64,000 bases of DNA. Source: Haberlea rhodopensis (taxonomy: Eukaryota > Streptophyta > Magnoliopsida > Lamiales > Gesneriaceae). Below, piece by piece: positions 1 through 12,200 of the stretch. Position 1 is the first letter of the stretch; each line of letters opens with the position of its first letter. The stretch lies in contig CAJQUN010000003.1 in assembly GCA_907163345.1 (NCBI GenBank), positions 2,666,001 to 2,730,000 of the forward strand. The letters run 5' to 3'. Both the position numbers and the translations under genes were made by a program. The notes beneath the pieces were generated by a model. The model saw only the letters and a list, made by a program, of their open reading frames with translations, searched no databases and was not told the origin of the DNA.

Positions 1-1175
1 TTTTTAAGAATCCAGACTTATCACACAAATAACTAATATGTTGTATTAAATGCAGGTTAATAAACCCACCAACCTCCATGATCTTAGCAAACCTATGTTG
101 TACTATATTCATGATTATGTGTGCAAATACCATTAAGGCCCTTACCCTATAATTTTGTCCTGCTTTAGCTTTCATTTTCAGACAGAACATTTTTGAACAA
201 ACAAGAAGTTTATTGTCCAAATTAAATCGTGTCTTGATGAAGGTAGATCTCGTCTGCATCTTGGAGGTAAATCATGTGGTCTTCATTTTCAACAAGTTCG
301 ATATTTGCTGCCTCTTTAATGTGGTGATGTGGTTCGTTAATATCTTCATCCTCTTCGTCACTTCTACATTGTTATCCTCACAATAATGATAGAATAACTA
401 CGAAAAAAAAAGACTTAAACATCAAATTTATAAATATTTACATATCGATTCACATGAAATATGTCAGTTAACTAAGACATTAATATTTACAACAAATGTA
501 AATATTCATTCAGCTGCGTCGTCTGCATCTTGGTTGTAGGAATGACATGAGTCCAAGGTTTCACGTGCTTCCTATTCATTGAAAATGTGTGTTGGTAAAG
601 CTACACACCGACACAAGCGTCGATTTATTTGAAACCATCTAAGGATATTTGGGTCACTTCATATAATTATTTTCATCTATACGATGATTTATCTAGTACA
701 CCAAACACATTATTATTTTTTCATGTGATAGTAATCATAGACATCAAACACAATATATCATCTTTAATATTCCTTCTAATTATCCACCTTTTTATCTGTC
801 ATTCATTTACTTATCCTATCACATCAACCAAGTACAACCTAAGACTATTAATACCAATCCTTCAAAACAAATATGGTCACAGTGTATAATAAACATATTT
901 TACACAATTTTTAATACAAAGACTCTGGGGTTTTAAAGATAAAAAAGAAGTTAAAATATTTCGAATTGCAAGAGTAAGAGTGCAATGTGAGAAAATTAGA
1001 AAAAAAAGTAGCTTTTATTTGCTGAAATTGTTTTAGTCAGAAACACTTACCTCGGCCGAAAATCTTATAAATTCTTCATAATTTGAATTAGAACATTTCT
1101 AGTCACTCAATTTATTTATATTTTCATTCGACCGTATTCGTAATTTATAAGATATGACACATTTTAAATATTTTG

Positions 1176-1176
<1 letters not shown>
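1..1176. other. Non-coding stretch, no gene recognised
   Basis: AT-rich DNA with no gene I can support. On the minus strand an open frame of about 50 codons (376 down to 222) reads as an acidic tail (DEEDEDINE near its start) and stops at 222-224. It could be the last exon of something lying partly outside the window or a transposase remnant. The words gtcgtctgcatcttgg recur near 510-533 and 248-264, which suggests a repeat. Confidence 0.4.

Positions 1177-1234
<58 letters not shown>
1177..1234. repeat. (TA)n microsatellite
   Basis: Uninterrupted alternating TA for about 58 bp. Reading it as protein gives YIYI strings in several frames, which are artefacts. Confidence 0.95.
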
Positions 1235-1236
<2 letters not shown>

Positions 1237-1874
1237 AAGGTAGATTCCATTTGCACCGCGATTTAAACTTGTATATCACAAAAGAAAAAATAAATAAACG
1301 TGATATATTAATCAGATATGGTATGAAGAACGTTATATATGTGTAGAGCTTATATTTGAGACTTGAAAGAGACACGGGAAAGGGATTGGTACTAAATTAT
1401 GCACCTCTTATTCACCGCGTTTACTCGGATGGTAAGATTATATTCAAAAGTTATACTGTAATTATAATATTATTAGATAGAATGAAGAATAGTGATGAAT
1501 AAAATTGTGATTGTAAGTATCATAGAAAAATAGAATCCCCTTTTTCTATTTGTTGTTTTACTTATTTAAATAACCTTTTTTATTTACCCTTCAATTTTTC
1601 ATAAAAAATCACAATTTCCACGCCTCGGGCGCGAGCTTTTGCAAGCACGACTGCATAATGAGCTCATATAACAACTATTTCGTATCCGTCCTTACTCTAC
1701 GAAAATGTTTAACCCAAGTTGCTATAGGAGTTTATTACAACCCCTTATAAACCTTTTTAAACTTCCAATTGTTAACTATGTGGGACAAGAGAATCACAAA
1801 CACCCCTCCTTCAGAACGCGACGTCGGTCCATCTATCCACCAGCGAGCCGGGAATCTAGAGGTGGCTCATATAA

Positions 1875-2046
1875 GTTCAAGAAGTGGACCCAGTACATGT
1901 AGTACTTTGCCCTGCAGGTTCGAGAGGTGGTTCCTACGCACGTGGTACTTTGCCCCACAGGTTCAAAAAAGTGGGCCACGTCATGTAGCACTTTGTTCCT
2001 TATGTTCAAGAGGTGGCTCCCACATATGTAATAATTTGCACCGCAT
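1875..2046. repeat. Four-copy 43-bp tandem repeat
   Basis: Four consecutive units start at 1875, 1918, 1961 and 2004, each beginning gttcraraagtgg or gttcragaggtgg and containing a core like catgtagtactttg. The period is exactly 43 bp in all four even though the units have diverged. A partial earlier unit (gaggtggctcatata) precedes the first. The array is richer in GC than its surroundings. I do not recognise the family. Confidence 0.85.
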
Positions 2047-2677
2047 AGCACTTTCAAAGTTTACTGGAAAAAGGATACGAAGAGTTAACTCGAAAAAAAA
2101 AAAAGTATTTTCTATCCGAGGAAGTGTGTACATTATTCATGTGTTTTTCTTACTGTCCATGGACGACAGACAACTCGATAATACATGCCAACAATTACTT
2201 TTATTTCCGTTATCATGTATAGGTCAATTATTCCATTTTTTATACTATATTACAAGATGTAAAAACATTTGAAATTCATAATTATTATCAAGAAAATGAT
2301 GGTTTTGAAAGATTCTAAAATTTTATTAAAGGCATGGCTGATGGTCCAGTGGTTACGGAAACAATTGTCTGGAAGATGCTGTCGCACATGAATATTGCAT
2401 TAGTGTCATGACAAATGACGTATCATATATGTCGTGAAATTCTTGTATTGATCAGGTCTTGCCATATATCAACATATATAGAGGTGGAGGAAGGGGTGCG
2501 GTGGCCGTACCCTCAATTTATTTAATTTTTTGGTGTGATTGTTTTAAAGATGATTTGTTTTAAAAAAAAAATTATATTTTACCCTTAAATATTTTTTAAA
2601 AAATTCGCCCCCCCAAATTATAATCGTGGCTCGTCTCCTAAACACACCTAAAGACTTATATTACCCATATTATATAT
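2047..2677. other. Non-coding stretch
   Basis: AT-rich, with homopolymer runs. No gene, RNA gene or complete mobile element seen. Confidence 0.4.
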
Positions 2678-2723
2678 GTGGCGTAATGGTTACTGTTCCC
2701 ATGAACAGTAACCATTACGTCAC
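2678..2723. repeat. Near-perfect 46-bp palindrome
   Basis: Arms of 21 bp (2678-2698 and 2703-2723, core cgtaatggttactgttc and its complement) are separated by four bases, with one mismatched pair. It would form a strong hairpin or cruciform. It may be the fold of a small MITE, but I could not define element ends around it. Confidence 0.8.
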
Positions 2724-2797
2724 TTTTTTTATTTTTTTTTATTTTAAAATTTTTTTATTTCCTTTTTCTTTTATTTTTTCTTTTATTTTGTATTTTT

Positions 2798-3392
2798 TAT
2801 AAAATATTCGGTATGATGAATTTTTGGTAGATCACATATCGTCGATTTTGCTTGTTTATGTACATTTTGATTTTTTTCTTACCTACGACCCATTGCTAAT
2901 ATGTGGTATTACCTATTTACCTTTGTTCTGATGTTTGGCATCAAATATTCCCTTAATATATAAGGAGATTATATCAAAACCCTTGACCCAACGGTGCATC
3001 TATCTTATCTCAATTTTTAAAATTTAAAATGTTATCTTTTTTTTTAGAAAAAAACTTGTTGATTTTGTCAAGTATGGATTAAAAAAAACAGGTAGTTCAA
3101 AATAGATTTTTCTCGTGGCAAACTTTAATAATAAATTTTTATATGAACTTATTTAAAAAAAAAGGAGTTAAAAATAAGTTTTCGTTGTGGCAAATTTTGA
3201 TAATATTTTTTTATAAAATATTCGGCATGATGAATTTTTGGTAGATTATAGGTCGTCAGTTTTGCTTGTTTGTATACATTTTGAGTTTTGGCTTACCTAC
3301 GACCCATTGCTAATATGTGATTGTTCTCGAGTACCTTTGTTATGGTGTTTGACATCAAATTTTCCCTTCATGTATAAGGAGATTATATCAAA
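2798..3392. repeat. Tandem duplication, period about 413 bp
   Basis: The block 2798-2978, beginning tataaaatattcggtatgat and ending aaggagattatatcaaaa, recurs at about 3211-3392 with scattered substitutions and small indels. The stretch between the copies has its own partial internal repeat (cgtggcaaa followed by a poly-T tract). No coding potential is apparent. Confidence 0.75.
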
Positions 3393-4520
3393 AAAATTAG
3401 AAAAATTAAATTATGATAATTATATATTACTTGTTTGATAATAATTTGGGACGTCACATTTACATTCATTATTTGTCAGAAAGTATATAAATAATTATAA
3501 AAGTAAGATGATTCATTAATCTTGAGGCCATAGCAAGTAATAAGAGCAATATCCTAAATTAACAATGCAACTACAATAATAAATATAAACTATAATTCTA
3601 GCCATCGTCATTTTGAAAACTCTTACGAACAACTTTTGATTGGTTTTTTTGAGCTCGTTGAGATTTACTTTTATTGTGATTGATGTAATCTACTACTGCA
3701 CTTTCGTAGATGACTTTTGTTTAGAGAGTCTATTGAGCCCTACAAGGATATCATATGCCAACTATTGCTATGATGTACTGTTGGGGAAGACTTCTGTTTA
3801 CTCCAACCTATTTGATTTTATATACATACGATTATGTATGTTCAATGCGTATGAACCATCTTTTTATTTTCTAGAACTGTCTGTTGAACTTGTGTCGGAC
3901 ACTTTGTTGGATATATATACCAGGTTATAAGCCGCGGTGCCAAATTAACTAGTATATATATATATATGTGTGTGTGTTGTGTTGCTATATTGAATGACCT
4001 GGTACATTCTAGAATTTATCATATATGGCTAGCTGGTGCATTGCAAAATAAATAATAACCACGTAGTATGATAACAAGTGGCTGAGAGTTTTAAACCACA
4101 TATTCGTTATCTCGTATACAATTTATCATTTTTTTGATATATGGGCATAAATAATATTGTAAATTTATATATATATTAGTATGTTGTTTTATTCTTTAAT
4201 GTGCTTTGAAATTAAGTGTGATGAATATCAAATAAAACGAAAATAAACTTATTGGATACACAGATGGTAATTGAGATGAATCACTTGATGATATTAATAT
4301 CACTTCTGGATATGTAGCCACAGATACAACTTGTGAAGTGGTTTGACCCAGGAAATTTTTAGCAGATAATATGTTGACAATGAGTCTGTGCATCATAAGT
4401 CTAGCGAATAATCTAAACATTTAATTGGAATTCTTGAATACAGACAGAAGAATAAGCAATCGGTACTGAGTAACTCAAAAATTATGTTGAGATTATAGAT
4501 TTCGATGGGTGTAAGAAGAG
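3393..4520. other. Non-coding stretch
   Basis: AT-rich; includes a short TA run at about 3953-3966. The longest open frames look random. Nothing recognised. Confidence 0.4.
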
Positions 4521-4896
4521 TAGGGCTGCTTAACGGGTCGGGTCAATCCGGACCCAGCCCAAAACCGGACCTGTTAGCCCGTTTCGGAACCGGAACCGGG
4601 CTAACCGGTTCCGAACCGGTCCGGACGGATCGGTAGAACCGATCCGGCCAGATATCTTACCGGCTCCGGGCTGAACCGGAACAGGATCCATTATTTGTAA
4701 AAAAAAAAATTATTTATTCTCGTATATATTCGATTTTTTGAAAAAAAAATAAAAAAAATCAACAAAATCGGTTCTGGGTTAGAACCGGATCCGATCCGGT
4801 TCCTTAACTGATCGGACGACGGTTCCGTGATTATTGGATCCGGAACTGGCCGGTTCTAGATCGGTCCGGACCAGGTCGAGCCAATAAGCATCCCTA
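4521..4896. mobile_element. hAT-like MITE
   Basis: The segment begins TAGGGCTGCTTA and ends TAAGCATCCCTA, giving 12-bp terminal inverted repeats with one mismatch. The interior is the GC-rich, ccggttccgaaccggt-type self-complementary sequence typical of a common plant hAT-derived MITE group. No clear 8-bp target duplication remains, so the insertion is probably old. Class assignment rests on recalled family appearance. Confidence 0.6.
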
Positions 4897-5490
4897 CGTG
4901 GGTTATCAAAGGGGACCATGATAGTAATATTCAATTTCAACATGTTTCATGCATGTGTTTTCTGTGAAAAAGAAGGAAAATGAGGGTGGCTTGAATTTTG
5001 GATGTTTAAAACAAAGAGTGAATCCCCTAAAATTATGTGAGTCACAAGTATGATTTGCCAACACTGTCGCGGAGGTTGGAGTTCCAGTTCTATCGACATT
5101 TCACAGAATGGTCGCGATTATTACTATGGAGTTTTTAAAATTAAAATTAAAATAATTAGGACAAATTATTAATGAAAAAACAAAAAAAAAAATTGAAAAA
5201 ATTATAAAATGTTCCTCAACGTTACACATCTGTTTTATCATAAACTTTACCGATGTAGCTGCAATTCCCGTACGACGACCGTTTTTGTGAACCATGCTCA
5301 CGAGATCTAATGATTTTAAATATAGGAGGTGTATCTCCTGTAGCATAAGAGCTCCTGGTGAGCCCTTAGGGGTAGCATCAAAAAATACAGGGAGAAGAGC
5401 TCCACGTATAGCACATAATAATCTCTCATATCAATCGATGCGTTGAAATGAAGGGGTCATGAACGTACAAGACTGATTGCTTGATTTACG
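4897..5490. other. Upstream region of the terpene synthase gene
   Basis: No gene. The stretch 5100-5330 resembles, in inverted orientation, part of intron 2 of the following gene (see the repeat at 6240-6440). The part from about 5390 onward is the gene's proximal promoter. Confidence 0.4.
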
Positions 5491-5500
5491 ACTATAAATA
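5491..5500 (+). promoter_or_regulatory. TATA box of terpene synthase gene
   Basis: actataaata lies 210 bp upstream of the start codon, followed by a leader of roughly 180 bp. Position and match are typical of a plant TATA element; the transcription start itself is inferred. Confidence 0.5.
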
Positions 5501-5710
5501 CATGTCTTTCATTAGCATTTGTATAGCAGTCAATAGAAATAGAAAAGAGTTGAGAGAAGGCATTTAGAGTGATACGAGAGCATTGTACAAGAATATAGAG
5601 AGGAATTCGAGTGTAGTGCAATATACATTGAATTGTAATACAATACCCTAATATTGAAAAAATAAACCAACATAAACAATTCTATTCTTGATCAGCCTGT
5701 TTCATATAAA

Positions 5711-8540
5711 ATGGATATTCTTGTATCAGCTGCTCCTTTCTCAGCCAAGAATGCCAATTTGGATGATGTTCGTCGATCAGTAACATTCCATTCGACGGTT
5801 TGGGGAGACCATTTTCTTGCTTATGCTGATTTAGATATCAAGGTATGTCCAGTTTGTGAGTAAATATTAGTTAGTTAGTATAAATTTGTCTTTTAATGTC
5901 TATTAATAGCTACTGCCAACTGTACATATCTAAGCAGAAATCATCCACCAGTGAAGAGGAAGAGATTCTAAAACAAAGAGAAGAGGTGAGGAGGATGTTT
6001 TCGGATGACTTCAATCGATAAACTATATCTCATCGATGCAATCCAACGCCTTGGAGTGGGGTATCATTTTGAAAAAGAAATTGAAGAATTCTTACGCCAT
6101 ATTTACGAGGATTCTTGTCTTAAATGGAATATTTCCAATCTTAGAACCATTGCTCTTCGTTTTCGTCTACTTAGACAACATGGATATCGTGTCTCTTGTG
6201 GTAAGTACTTAATGGTTCATTTTCTGTGCTTTTTAACACCTCAACCATGGTTAGCAAAACCATTCGCAGAAAGGAAAGACAACTGTAACGACGAATTTGA
6301 GGCCATCGCGGAACATAATGGTGATTTCGCGGCCGTTGCGAAACATTTTTTTCCAATTGTTTTGATTTTTTTATCAATAATTTGTCCAAATTATCTATTT
6401 ATTTTTTATCTTAAATTAAAAAAGCTCCGCGTCAATGAACTTGCAAATTTTGTGATTAATTTCAATGTTTCATTATCAGATGTGTTCAAACAATTCAAGG
6501 ATGACGAAGGAAAATTTGAAAGATCGTTGGTTACCGATCCACTAGGCTTGTTAAGCTTGTATGAGGCAGCACATCTTGCAATCAATGGGGAGGAAATACT
6601 AGAGGACGCACTACAGTTTTGCACCAAGAACCTTGAATCCATCGTTCTCCACACGAACAACTCTCTACTTGCGACACAAATTAATGAAGCCTTAAACTTC
6701 CCAATCCACAAAAGTTTGATCATCTCTAAAGCAAAGAAGTTCATGTCTACGTATCAAAACGAAGAATCGCACAATAAGATACTGCTAAAATTTGCGAAAA
6801 TGAATTTCAACCTACTGCAGAAAATGTACCAGAAGGAGCTAAGTGATGTTACAAAGTATGTCAGCTCGAACCCCATGTTAATTATATTTTGTTATACTCA
6901 TCCGACCTATTTCTGTATAATCTATGAGGCTAATCATGTCTATATCTATAGGTGGTGGAAGGATTTAGATGCCAAAACTAAGTGGCCATTTGCCAGAGAC
7001 AGAATGGTAGAATGCTACTTTTGGGGTTTGGGATTATATTATGAGCCTCAATACGGGCTTGCAAGAAAAATAATGTCCAAAGTCATTGCCCTGGCGAGTG
7101 TTATTGATGACATTTACGACGTACAAGGAACGTTGGATGAACTTCAAATTTTCACAGATGCAATCCAAAGGTGTATATTCACTATTCTTGTATTATGCAT
7201 GAGTGCTAAAGGTGAAATTAATAAGATAATACTTAGAAAGATGATAAATACAAGATGAAAGTAAGTAAAATTTTGATGTGTATTGTGAAATATACATGTG
7301 TTTGACAATGATATGTTAATGACAGGTGGGATATCAGTGCCTCAGATGAACTACCACCATATATGAAGCTATGTTACGAAGCCCTGTTGGATGTTTATGC
7401 TGAAATGGAACTTGAACTGGGAAAAACAAGCTTATTGTACCGGGTGAATTATGCGAAAGAAGAAGTAAATGATGATCTATGGCATTTAAATTTAATTTCA
7501 ATCCAATATGTGGATTCTAAAACTATTTTTACATTTAGCAAGAAAGTACAATGGATTACAAATTATATCTGAATTCTGAAATAACTCCGTAAGGTTTTAT
7601 CTCACCGTGAAAAAGAAAAATCAATCAACTTATAGAGTTTGGCTAGAGAATTTGCCAATATGATTTGTTATTCTGTTAATTCTTTTAATGATTTTTATTT
7701 TGTGCAGAGGAAAAAATTAGTGAGAGCATATTTTGAAGAGGCCAAATGGCTATATAGTAGCCATATTCCAACAATGGAGGAGTACATGAAAGTGGCGCTT
7801 GTAAGTGCTGGCTATATGATGTTGGCCACAACTTCCTTGGTGGGTATGGGAGATAAAGTTTCAAAGGAAGAATTTGAACGGATATCAAGTGAGCCATTAA
7901 TCGTTCGAGCCTCATCAACAATTTGCAGACTAAGGGATGACATGGCAGGATATGGGGTAAACTTACATTACTTATCTTATCTATCACTTCAAACCGTGAC
8001 TTGATTATCGACAAAAAACCTTATCCATCTCCTCATCATTAGAAAAACGAAAAATGACCAAATTGGTAGGGTTAGTTGAACTCATTGTGATTTTGGTAGT
8101 ATATTTAGTCATATTTAAGTGTTGGTACAACAACTTATCTTTTTACAATTTTAGTCTTTTTTACACATATCACTGACAATGCGCTGGATATCACCAATTT
8201 GTCCAGCGTCACGTCAGCACTCCGGCATAAATATATTAACAAATGTCAAGTTCTGCAGTTTGAACAAAAGAATTGCGCAGTGGATTGTTACATGAAAGAA
8301 ACCGGTTGTTCCAAGGATGAGACGTTCAATGAATTTGGGAAAAGAATATGGAATGCGTGGAAGGATATAAATCAAGAATGCCTTCGACCAACCCCAGCTT
8401 CCAGCCCTGTCCTCGTGCGAATTGTAAATTCCGCAAGGGTTATTAATCTTCTTTATAGAGGCGAGGATTCATATACAAATTCCAAAACCATATTGAAAGA
8501 CTTGATAAAATCACTTGTCATTGAGCCACTATCGATTTAA
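5711..8540 (+). CDS. Terpene synthase, TPS-a type (sesquiterpene synthase-like), frameshifted in exon 2
   Basis: Class I terpene synthase, which ionises a prenyl diphosphate (farnesyl diphosphate expected for TPS-a, in the cytosol). Seven exons with GT-AG borders: 5711-5842, 5938-6200, 6480-6855, 6952-7170, 7326-7464, 7708-7956, 8259-8540, the usual TPS-a exon number. Exon 1 has the RRSVTFHSTVWGDHF motif and no plastid transit peptide. Later come ARDR (the RxR motif), VIDDIYDVQGTLDE (DDxxD) and, across exons 6/7, RDDMAGYGFEQK at the NSE/DTE site, where the usual Ser/Thr is Gly. Exon lengths total 1660 nt, one more than a multiple of three: the exon 2 frame hits TAA at 6019-6021, while homology continues in the next frame from about 6005. 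The extra base therefore lies at about 5995-6018, perhaps in the T run at 5998-6001. Intron 2 is 279 bp and open, so naive ORF calling reads through it. Either a recent pseudogene or a one-base sequence error; expected length is about 552 residues. Confidence 0.85.
6240..6440. repeat. Repeat inside TPS intron 2, related inverted copy upstream
   Basis: This intron segment (containing catggttagcaaaac, gcgaaacatttttttcc and atcaataatttgtccaaatt) resembles the reverse complement of about 5100-5300 (catggttcacaaaaac, attaataatttgtcctaatt). It looks like one dispersed, probably MITE-like family with cgcgg/gcgac motifs. Similarity is patchy and the borders are not defined. Confidence 0.4.
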
Positions 8541-9227
8541 GGATCAATATAATACATGTTATTGCTATGTATTTGACAATATATAAGTCCAAATATATGG
8601 TGGGTTTATTTTTTATATATTGAAGTGTGAAATAAATTCATGTTGTGTGAAATAAATTTAGTGACTATTCAATGATACAATATTTTATAGATTGACTACA
8701 TATTTATAATATATAGTATAAAGTAAGAATTATCATATATTAGTAATCTTTGGTTATTAAATTGCACCAAATTTTCCTTTCAAGATCCTTCAGAAGAGAT
8801 ATTGAAAAAAACTGAAGCGGTAAAGTATATTTTGATGAACACACGTGAAGCACAAGAATTGATATATTTGCTTACATATTATTTCACTCAAGCGAAATAC
8901 TTATAGAATGACTTAATGAGATAAGACAAAGCTTAACAATTCCTATCAAGATAAACACTGAAGTTTGAATAATAATCTAAATCTTATCATCTAATCAGAT
9001 TATATCTTGGTTTGAAGAAGTCAATCTTGGTTTCCTTATCACTCAACCTCTCTCCAAATGATTTTGAAACAATGTGAGATTATCCAAGCACATCACTCCT
9101 CCAGCTTGGATCCTCATTATCTTCATTTTGAATCTCACGATAGATGTTGTTTGAAAGATTGTAGGGATGGGCAACCTTATCACTATTTGAATGTGAATTC
9201 ATCCCACAATCTTTGTTGGTCACGTCA
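8541..9227. other. 3' flank of TPS and probable 3' end of decayed Copia
   Basis: The first 200 bp or so is the likely 3' UTR and downstream DNA of the terpene synthase gene. The part next to 9228 lies just beyond the RNase H end of the minus-strand Copia and should hold its 3' LTR, but I found no second copy to prove it. Confidence 0.35.
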
Positions 9228-12200
9228 TTACCCCCACAAACGTAGTCGGGTTTGGAGACAGAGTTTGGTGCAAAAGTAAGCAATAACAACTTTAGACATC
9301 GGTTTGGTAAAGATGTCCGCAATTTGATCAGTAGTGGAGATATGTCGAGTCACAAGATGGTCAAGAGCAACTTTTTCGCGCACAAAATGATAATCCAATT
9401 CGATGTGTTTACTCGGAGCATGAAAGACTGGATTAACAGTCATATGAAGAGCACTCAAGTTATCACAGTATATGACTGGGGGATGTGGCAACGAAATTCT
9501 TAGATCCTTCAGAATGAATGTCAACCAAGTGAGTTCAGCTGTAGTATTAGTCATTGCACGGTATTCAACCTCAGTACTTGATCGAGAGATCGTATGCTGT
9601 TTCTTGGCACACCAAGAGACAAAGTTTCGACCAAGGTAAGTGCATAATCCAGTTGTAGAACGCCTTGTGGTAGGACATCCTGCCCAATCTCCATCTGAAA
9701 AAGCAACCAAATCAAGAGTAATATGTGAAGTGAAATGTAACCCCAAGTGAATAGAACCTTTAACATATCGGAGAATACGTCGAACCATTTTTAAGTGAGC
9801 AACTGTGGGTAGATGCATGAATTGAGATATATAATGAACACTAAAGGAGAGATCTGGACGAGTAAGAGTTAGGTATTGCAATGACCCGACAATTCCTCGA
9901 AAATAACTAGCATCTTCCAACGGTGTATCATTGTGGGAGATGGTGGTCTTTGCTTCTAAAGGCGTACTCATGGGTTTACAATCAAGCATCTGCGTTTTTT
10001 CAAGAATGGTGAGGGCATAGTTGGTTTGTGATAGATGAAGACCAGCAGATGTTTGAGAGATCTCGACACCGAGGAAATGATGTAGAGTACCCAAGTCTTT
10101 CATAGCAAATTCACTGCTAAGAACTTGAATAAAGTCATTGACAAACGCTGTAGTGGAACCTGTAAGCAACATGTCATCAACGTATAATAGTAAGACAAGC
10201 GAGCCATGAATAGAGTGCATAATAAATAAGGAAGGATCAGCTAAACTACAGAAGCACCCAATATTTGAGAAGAAATGTACTAAAACGATCAAACCAAGCA
10301 TGTGGAGCTTGTAAAGAGAGCGTTGAAGTTTACACACATGAGACGGATACAAAGGGTCAATCATTCTATGTGGTTGCTTCATGTATAGGTCTTCAGAGAT
10401 AAACCCATGAAAAAATGCATTTTTAATATCAAGCTGATGAATAGGCCAATGTCAAACAAGTGCAACAGTTATTATCATGCGAATGGTTCCGGGTTTAATA
10501 ACTGGAGATAAGGTCTCAGTGTAGTCAAGCCCATCAATCTGATGATATCCCTTTGCAACCAAGCGGGCTTTAAGACGATCAAAGGAGCCATCAGCCTTTG
10601 GTTTCGTTTTATACACCCATTTAGACCCAATAACATGCATAGAGTGTGTACGAGGAACAAGACACCATGTGTTATTTTGATGTAAGGCTGCAAGTTCATC
10701 TTCCATAGCAGATTTCCAACCAGGATGGGCCAGAGCAGATCGCACAGTGCATGGTTGACGAGGGAGATCAACAAAAGCATCAGTGAGAGCATACTTTGGA
10801 TTTGGTTTAATGACACCAATTTTGGAGCGATTGACCATATGATGAGAGGGATGTTGGACGTCGTCCTGCAATGGTAAAGAGAAAGAGTCGGGGTTAGAAA
10901 TATTTAGAGGAGGGGGTGTAGAATGTTGGGGAATGAAGCAGGAAGGTATATCAGATGGAGGTGAGCTAGTGGATGAGTCTACCACGGGGAGTGGTATGGG
11001 TTGTGAAGTGTTAGGAGCAAAGGTACATGGAGTGACTTGTACTTCTATGGGTGAACCAATCGAAGGGGTGTAAGGTAATGTCATCAAACAAGGCATCGGG
11101 GTAGAGGAGGATGAGTCAATGGTTGGTTTATGGTCGATGATAGGAGAGGACAACCAAGAGTCAAAGATGCTAAGGGTAGGCATCGATGGAGAGAGATGTG
11201 GTAGTAACCAAGATGCTTTATATGGGAAAGTAAGGTCATCAAACACCACATGTCGAGAGATAAAAAAAAATTTGCTTGTAGGATGGAAGCATTGATATCC
11301 TTTATACTTGACACTATAGCCAACAAAGACACACGGGACAGTATTTGGATCAAATTTATTACGTCGTGTGTCCCATGTGTAATGAAAACATTTAGAGCCA
11401 AACACATGTAGGGAGGAGTAAACTGGATGAGTAACATGCATCTTAAAGTATGGGGTATCGAAATGAATTGCTGAAGAAGGTAGGCGATTAATGAGATACA
11501 CAGCTGTAGTAAAGGCGTGTACCCATAAGAACAAAGGCGCCCCACAATGAAAAAGCATAGTCATACCGAGTTCGCGTATAATTCTGTGGCATCTTTCAAC
11601 CATACCTATTTGTTCAGGAGTATGGGGGCAAGACACTTGATGAATAATGCCATTGGGATGAAATGACATGTTAATTTTGAGTTAATGAACTCACCACCAC
11701 CGTCAGAATGAAAAATTTTGATTTTTTTATTAAATTGTCGATCAACATATTTTTCAAATTGGAATAAGCATCAACAAAGTCAGATTTATGCCATAATGGG
11801 AAAATCCATGTATATCTAGAAAAATCATCGACTAAACAGGCATAATAACGAAATTGTCCAATAGACAAAACAGGAGATGGTCCCCACAGATTACAATGAA
11901 TTTTGTCAAAAATAGCAGAACTGTGATTGTCTGAACAAGAAAATGGTAATTTACTAATCTACCCTAGTTGATAACTATCACAAAGGTGATGTAATTTATT
12001 GACGCCTAAGACATTAATGAAACCATTACTTTTTAATAAATGTAAAGCGGAAGACTGGGGATGGCCTAAACGCTGATGCCAAATATTTGCAGAACCTGAT
12101 TTGAAATTATGTGAATAAAGCAACTCAAGGGAATCTGAAACAACATAAAGATCACCCTTGCGTCGCCATGTTATCACCGGTTGTCCTGTTGCCCGTTCCT

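Noticed and set aside
1145..1375. Minus-strand frame with repeated Tyr-Ile
   Set aside because: It is a translation of the (TA)n microsatellite; the same applies to the frames at 13945-14215.
6005..7258. One 417-residue protein from the long open frame
   Set aside because: It reads through introns 2 and 3 and past the exon 4 donor; splice sites and family alignment give a seven-exon gene.
9228..10382. Functional reverse transcriptase gene
   Set aside because: It is the 3' half of a frameshifted Copia polyprotein lacking gag start and 5' LTR.
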